From Chytridium lagenaria (Eukaryota > Chytridiomycota > Chytridiomycetes > Chytridiales > Chytridiaceae): DNA of 64,000 nt. The translations under genes were made by a program, and so were the position numbers. This document shows positions 59,128 to 64,000 of this stretch, one piece after another. Under the pieces are notes generated by a model. The model saw only the letters and a program-made list of their open reading frames with translations. It had not been told where the DNA came from and made no database searches. The stretch covers positions 1 to 64,000 of the forward strand of contig JAHLKC010000129.1 in assembly GCA_025449115.1 (NCBI GenBank), written 5' to 3'. The stretch's first letter is position 1. Every line of letters begins with the position of its first letter.

Positions 59128-61054
59128 TTTTTTTCGTAATAAATACAGAAGTACGTCGTAGGTAGGTATCCTTTATTTATACGGATCCAACGCATGCGTG
59201 ACCACCCCTAAAATTTTTCAACTGCGCCTTTGTATGCCCTTCGTGGAGGTAAACGCATGGACAAGACCATCTTGAGCGAGATCATGGAGTCCATCCAACG
59301 TTAGGAGGGCGGTGAGTTCCATCAACAGGCGACCTTGATCCAAAAGGAATTTCGTGCAAGCGTCTTTGATGGGGAAGGGGGGTGGATATCAAATCTATGG
59401 AAACCTACACTCTTTTGAACTGGAGTTGGGTGCTTTTGATTTTAAAGTGGTTTGGATGTGTTGACGATTTCACGAAAAAACACAACGCGAAATGATACGG
59501 CATTAAACGGATGTTGTAATTCATTACTGGTTGCCTTGTGAATTTTAGCTATGCCCGGCTGTTCGTGGCCCGTTGTTACAGAAGAAAGGATTCATGGATA
59601 CGGGAAATTGATTTTGAGGGTTAGGTTCGTGGCTTGTTACAGAAGAAAGGATTCATGGATACGGGAAATTGAATTTGAGGGTTAGGTTCGTGGCTCGTAC
59701 CTTCAAACCGGTGTGTGAGGATGAAAGAGAAAATGCCTTGCAAAGATGTAAGTTGACAGGCCAATTAAAAGAGTTAGATTAGAATGGCGTAAGAACAGTT
59801 TTTTGTAGGAAGATGAATTGGTTCAGATGGATTCTATAAGTCGGAGGGGGGTTGCTGGCGTTGGATACCACCATTTTGTTGAGAACGACATGGGAGTCTG
59901 TATTATTGAAGGGAATGTGAAGTTCAATCTCATGCTTGTATTCTTTGACGGAAAGGGTCGCAAATTTAGCGAGTATATTGAACACAACGGCTTGCGCACC
60001 GTCGGGGCACAGAGTGTATCCCATTCAAGCAGACGTTTCTATATACTTATGGTTCACAAGAACACAAGAAGGGGCACGAACACAGGGGAGAAACGAGAAA
60101 TACTTAGAGTTGACACCAAGGGCTCACGAACACAGGCTTGGATGATGAGTTGACACAACTGCAGACTTGACACGATGCTTATCGACATGGATATTCCAGG
60201 CGATACACCCTTTTCTAAGCTTTAGGGATAATGGACCACAAACGAAACCCCTTTTCTTGTCTTCAAGATAAGTTGGAATTATGTTCCGGATTTATGTTTG
60301 TGGTCCTCCTCTAGCCTTCCGTGTTTTCGACTGCGTTGTTGTCACAAATTGATACCGTCGGATGATGGGTCACAGGAAAGTGAAAAAGAGTTTTGTTTGT
60401 GACAAAGACGGGTTCGGAAACACAGGGAAAGTAAAAAAAAAGAGTTCGATATCTCCAACCCCTTAATTACTTTTTGTTGCAGTTGCGAAGTCGTGGATGG
60501 AACCGCGCTATAAGCTATTTACCTGCATGGTACCTTGGTTGGGCACCCAAAGGCTGTGCCTATATTTATTAATATAATTAGCTGTCAGAGACTCTCTGGA
60601 CGTTATTGATCTTACAGCTCAAGTAGCCCAGATTATTCTTCAGCGTGAGCAGCCGATTCTGTCTCCGACGCTCCGTCATTCCTACGTACGTTGCACGGTC
60701 ACGGAAGACGACTACGGTTTAGTATCAAGAGAATCACAACCAATCATAAAGCGTGGTCCACGTGCCCTTTGCCAATGGGTGTTGATGAAAACCACTTTTG
60801 ACCAATGGAAAAGGCAATGACCAACCAAGATAAGAGTAATAAATATTAATTTAATATTTGTGATGATGAAACACAAGAGCTAAAATTTTGAGTTTCTTGT
60901 GTAGGTTTCACCAATAATTGTTTTTATTAAATAATTGAAAGGAGTGGGTGCACAAGGCTTCACTCTTAATTGTTTTCATTTCATCCAAATTAGGTTAAAA
61001 AAGTCAAATTTATTATTATTTATTGTGTGTTATCGTGTTTAATATCATCTTCAG
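59128..61054. other. Intergenic region without a supportable gene
   Basis: About 1.9 kb. Open frames of about 80-110 codons overlap on both strands around 59780-60150 and neither resembles a protein family. The stretch holds a ~61-base tandem duplication (59561-59699) and repeated short GAACACA/AACACAGG-type words near 60055-60135. Inverted CCAAT/ATTGG boxes occur near 60770-60830, probably in the promoter of the next plus-strand gene. Confidence 0.45.
59561..59699. repeat. 61-64 base tandem duplication
   Basis: A unit beginning GTTCGTGGC and including ACAGAAGAAAGGATTCATGG occurs twice in direct succession (59561-59624 and 59625-59685), followed by the start of a third (GTTCGTGGCTCGT). The copies differ at a few bases only. 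Confidence 0.85.
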
Positions 61055-61653
61055 GTCGTCGTGCCTCTCTGGATCGTCTCCCTCTCACCCCAACCTCCCC
61101 AATCTCATCAAGTGATAATGCCTTTAGTCGAGGCCGCACAATATCCGCTGACACGGCCGAGCCTTTCCGTCACGAGCAACGCAGAGGCGCATCCCTCGAC
61201 ATTCGTCGAAACAATGAAGAAGAAGACAGACCATGGGTCATGAATGGTGCCATGATGCCACCGTTACCTCAACATCAAGGACACCCTCAAAACTCTCTGG
61301 CTGGTGCATTCTACCCTTACACACCGCCATCCCCTCCTCCTCAACAGCAGCAGCAACAGCAGCAACAAGCTTACCAAGCGATGCAGATGGCGTATCAACG
61401 GGCTCCTGTGATGCAACAGCAGGTGCAACAGAGAATGGGATTTGTGGATACGGATGATGAGGATGACGATGAGGAGATGATTGCGTCACAGAGGAGATTG
61501 ATGATCATGCAGCATCAGCAGCACCAGCAGCAGCAGCAAGCTTCCATGGTTGAAGAGAGTGCGGTGGATGATGTGCTTGATTCGTATTGGCCTGGAGAGG
61601 ATGAGGATGAGGATCAACAAGAAGGAGTATCGTCACCAGGTAATAGGATGTAG
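61055..61653 (+). CDS. Gln/Glu-rich low-complexity protein, unknown (3' exon)
   Basis: An exon probably begins at 61055 after a TTCAG acceptor, and the upstream coding exon is not identified. It reads RRASLDRLPLTPTSPISSSD, then EQRRGASLDIRRNNEEEDRP, a Pro-rich segment, a Gln tract (about 61342-61370), and the acidic run GFVDTDDEDDDEEMIASQRR. A second Gln-rich run and an acidic end (SYWPGEDEDEDQQEG) precede the stop at 61651-61653. RRASLD and RRGASLD look like basophilic kinase sites (PKA-type R-R-x-S consensus), which would fit a regulated intracellular protein. No domain is recognisable. The composition resembles fungal transcriptional or signalling scaffold proteins, but that is only an impression. 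Confidence 0.5.
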
Positions 61654-62439
61654 TCTTTATTCTTTGGTTTGTTATAGCTCTAGCTCTAGTTTTAGTTGTA
61701 GTTTGGTTCATGATACATGTATGACACGGGGAGTTGGTTGATGGGGACATGGAAAGGAGTCATTCCATAGGAATAATCTCACCTTTTCACAAGTGGTGGA
61801 TATATGTGTGAGGTATGATGAATGAATGAATGGATAATGGAAGGAATATTCATTACTTGGGGTTAAATGGATGGATGCCATTCATTCCATATTCGTTGTT
61901 GGTATCCATTATTGTTGCGTAGAGTTGTTTAGAGTTGAACTTTTTGAGGTCTAAGTGCTTTGTGCTACAATGACAAGTTGATGATATCCACTTTGTGCGC
62001 AGAAAAAAAGGGGTTTTTTCTTAATTTATTTAATTTATTTTTTATAGTTTGTGGAATCTACTTTATACATTTATCAAGTATTTATTAGTAGTAGATTCCA
62101 ACCCCCTCCTCTCTATTTTATCCGATTTCCTATTCATTGTTTATATTTACCCGATTCACTACTCCAATTAGAATGATTGAGGTATATACCCTACATCTCC
62201 CCTTCTAATGAACCAAACAACCCTTTAACCAACCCATCTACCTTTTTATAATTACTTATGAAAAAAAGAGAGCACACTGCACACATCGATCAAATCATCT
62301 TCATCATCATCACCTTCGTTTCCTTCTTCACGCTTTCTCCTTAACCTGCTCCCCTGTCACTTATCCGTATCCACCATCATCATAAACAACAAAACACCTC
62401 AACTCACCCATTCATTCTTTAAAAAACAAAGGCGGCAGC
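61654..62439. other. Spacer between Q-rich gene and second PH gene
   Basis: AT-rich 3' flank with repeated GAATGAATGGA/ATGGATGG words near 61815-61880, followed by a TC/CA-rich leader just before the next gene. No gene seen. Confidence 0.5.
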
Positions 62440-63519
62440 ATGAATAACAACAATCAACATCACCTCACTCTGCAGCAACAACAACATCAGCAGCTACAAC
62501 AACAACAGCACATGCATTCCATCCAACACAACATCACAACCAGAATCAACGTCAAACTCTCGCTTCTCTGCTAAGAACATCAGCCGTTGCATCAGGGTAC
62601 CTCGGAAAACTCTCATCCTCTGATGCAACAGGAATGCCATTCTGGAAAAAACGCTTCATCTGTCTCGCCGTAGACGGCGTCTACGCCTTCCGCACTTCTG
62701 ACCATGACCAAGTGTCTGTCGGTCGCCTCGTCCTCGACGAATCCTCTCAAGCATTCGTCTGCGAACACGGTATCTGGGTTGTTGAAGTCCGTACCGCCCT
62801 CCGTCCCACCCCCCCTCTCTCGCAGACACGAACGCCGATGCTCAATATCGTACATGGACTCTCCAATGCTCCTCAAAAGAAGACATGGTTCAATGGTTGG
62901 GTCATTTCAGGCGCACCATCGCCTACATTAAATCGCTTGCCGCAACAGCAGCCCTCAACCCCCGCAACCCCAACCCAACTCAATCTACATCCCAACTCCC
63001 CGCTCGTCCCGTTGTCAAGAATTCTCTCACTCCCGTTCCATGTCCGCCACATCACCATCCTACCCATCCCACCTTCATCCACCGTCTCCTCCCCTCCCGC
63101 AACCTACCCATCCTCCCCATCCTTCTCCCAAAAACCCGTTCAGCCACAAACCGCACCGTCCAACCCCGTCGCAACAACCCCATCGCCTCTCTAGAACCCG
63201 TCCTCGCTCTCCTCGATCAACTCGAACTCGCCCATCAACATCCTCCCTCCCCTACCCTCCCCATGAACGCCTCCTCTGCCTCCTTGTCCTCCCTCAACAA
63301 ACGCCCCGAATCACCTTCATCGTCCATTGCATCCACTTTGACCAATCAGTCGCCTGCTATGGCGAGTCTGGGGAACGAGGATGTCGACGGTGTGAGAATG
63401 GCGCGAGGTTGTTGACGCCTTATACGGAGATGACGTTTGAGATTAAGGGGGCTTATGGGAGTAAGACGGGGTTGTTTGGAGGGTGGGGAGGGTCGTCGGC
63501 TTCGGCTTCTGCGGCGTGA
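62440..63519 (+). CDS. PH-domain protein with Gln-rich N-terminus
   Basis: The ATG at 62440-62442 gives an Asn/Gln/His-rich start (MNNNNQHHLTLQQQQHQQ). After a one-base slip near 62530 the frame continues TLASLLRTSAVASGYLGKLS and enters a PH domain: MPFWKKRFICLAVDGVYAFR (about 62634-62695), VGRLVLDESSQAFVCEHG, IWVVEV, then after another slip near 62815 YRTWTLQCSSKEDMVQWLGH with the conserved terminal Trp helix (about 62850-62900). A Pro/His-rich stretch follows, then SLEPVLALLDQLELAHQHP and a Ser-rich part. After a slip near 63410 the protein ends TPYTEMTFEIKGAYGSKTG and a Gly/Ser/Ala tail at the stop 63517-63519. It likely binds phosphoinositide membranes. No similarity to the first PH gene outside the domain. 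Confidence 0.72.
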
Positions 63520-64000
63520 TGAACGCATCTCTGTCTATTGTTGTTTTTCTGATTTCCTCTTTCTTTTTTCATCTCTGTAATTTTTGGAACGAGTTTTTTT
63601 TTGTTTTCCGTTGTATTTTTTTTTCTTTGAGAAATGTGGGGAAGCGCGACTACTGTTCTTTCAATTCATTCCCTCCTTCCCATTTCATGTCACTTTATAA
63701 AAATCTCGGTTCTTTTTTTTTGCTTTCATCATTTCCTCCACCCCCCTTTTTTTTTGTCCTTTTGTATCTTCCTGCTTCATGTCTATGTTTTTTTTGTCTT
63801 TTTTTTCTCGGCCAGCGACCACTGTCTCATTTCTCTTTTTGGTTTGGTTTTCCGGCCACCTCTCATTTCTTATCCTTTGGGTACCGACACCTTTTGTGTT
63901 TGTAGGGTGTTTTGGGGGGTTGGTATCTCCAATGTTTGATGGGGTGAAGATGTGTTGGGGAAGGGGGGGGTTGGTTATTTTTTTTTTGTGTGTGTGTGTG
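63520..64000. other. T-rich 3' flank to window end
   Basis: Pyrimidine-rich sequence with many T runs, ending in a TG repeat at the window edge. The long open frames here encode only Phe/Ser/Leu-rich strings from T-rich DNA and are not called genes. Confidence 0.6.

Noticed and set aside
59779..60153. Overlapping open frames on both strands
   Set aside because: Neither has a recognisable domain, intron signals or a credible start context, and the region contains repeated words. There is no way to prefer one strand.
2366..63519. Programmed ribosomal frameshifting as an explanation for the frame slips
   Set aside because: The slips occur in unrelated genes, at different sequence contexts, up to ten times in one gene, and once remove a splice acceptor base. 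Sequencing error explains this more simply.
63483..63939. Open frames of 100-140 codons at the right end
   Set aside because: They are Phe/Ser/Leu/Pro strings from T-rich 3' flanking DNA directly after the stop of the second PH gene.
1..64000. Transposons, CRISPR arrays, rRNA genes
   Set aside because: No reverse transcriptase, integrase or transposase motifs, no regularly spaced direct repeats and no rRNA-like sequence were seen on reading through both strands.

Overview
This window looks like nuclear DNA of a zoosporic (flagellated) fungus, most likely a chytrid or a relative. Four things suggest this: densely packed genes split by many short introns of about 45-90 nt with GT..AG ends; housekeeping proteins of fungal type (BRF1, Fcf2, dipeptidyl peptidase III, an Adp1-like ABCG transporter); the axonemal protein CFAP206, which is expected only in lineages that still build flagella; and three soluble-adenylyl-cyclase-like genes, a family known from zoosporic fungi. 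The lineage call is an inference. I see no rRNA, tRNA, CRISPR array or intact transposon.

Layout. 1-649: 3' part of an unidentified helical-repeat-like gene. 2366-4513 (-): PH-domain protein with a recurring K-A-x-R-x-M-G motif. 5340-8230 (-): PWWP-domain chromatin protein. 9239-10447 (+): Fcf2 pre-rRNA processing factor. 10512-11499 (-): BCL7-like protein, head to head with 11544-14820 (+) CFAP206. 15003-15772 (-): small multi-pass membrane protein. 15792-17063 (-): secreted class 3 lipase. 18710-20374 (-): DHHC palmitoyltransferase. 20431-26914 (-): sAC-like cyclase A. 27503-27979 (-): DUF2423/LLPH-type protein. 28185-30535 (-): TFIIIB subunit BRF1. 30640-31321 (+): unknown protein. 32089-32335 (-): tiny secreted protein with a dibasic site. 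33051-34090 (-): membrane protein of unknown function. 35011-40621 (+) and 41011-46543 (+): sAC-like cyclases B and C, a tandem duplicate pair. 46967-51031 (-): Adp1-like ABCG half-transporter. 52948-55570 (+): dipeptidyl peptidase III. 56353-59127 (-): DUF885 metallopeptidase-like protein. 61055-61653 (+): Q/E-rich unknown protein. 62440-63519 (+): second PH-domain protein.

The most striking content is the 26-kb block holding three multidomain cyclases (two class III cyclase domains, a P-loop NTPase module and a long helical C-terminus). A is in inverted orientation to the tandem pair B/C. Together with CFAP206 they fit cAMP signalling in a motile zoospore, possibly HCO3-/CO2-responsive, but that role is inferred from family knowledge.

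A second, technical theme runs through everything. Almost every conserved gene is broken by one or more single-base frame slips, nearly always a missing base, often in or beside a homopolymer, while both sides of each slip continue the same conserved protein. This is best explained by an unpolished long-read assembly, not by mass pseudogenisation. CDS coordinates below are therefore gene spans (first to last coding base, introns and slips included), not single clean ORFs.
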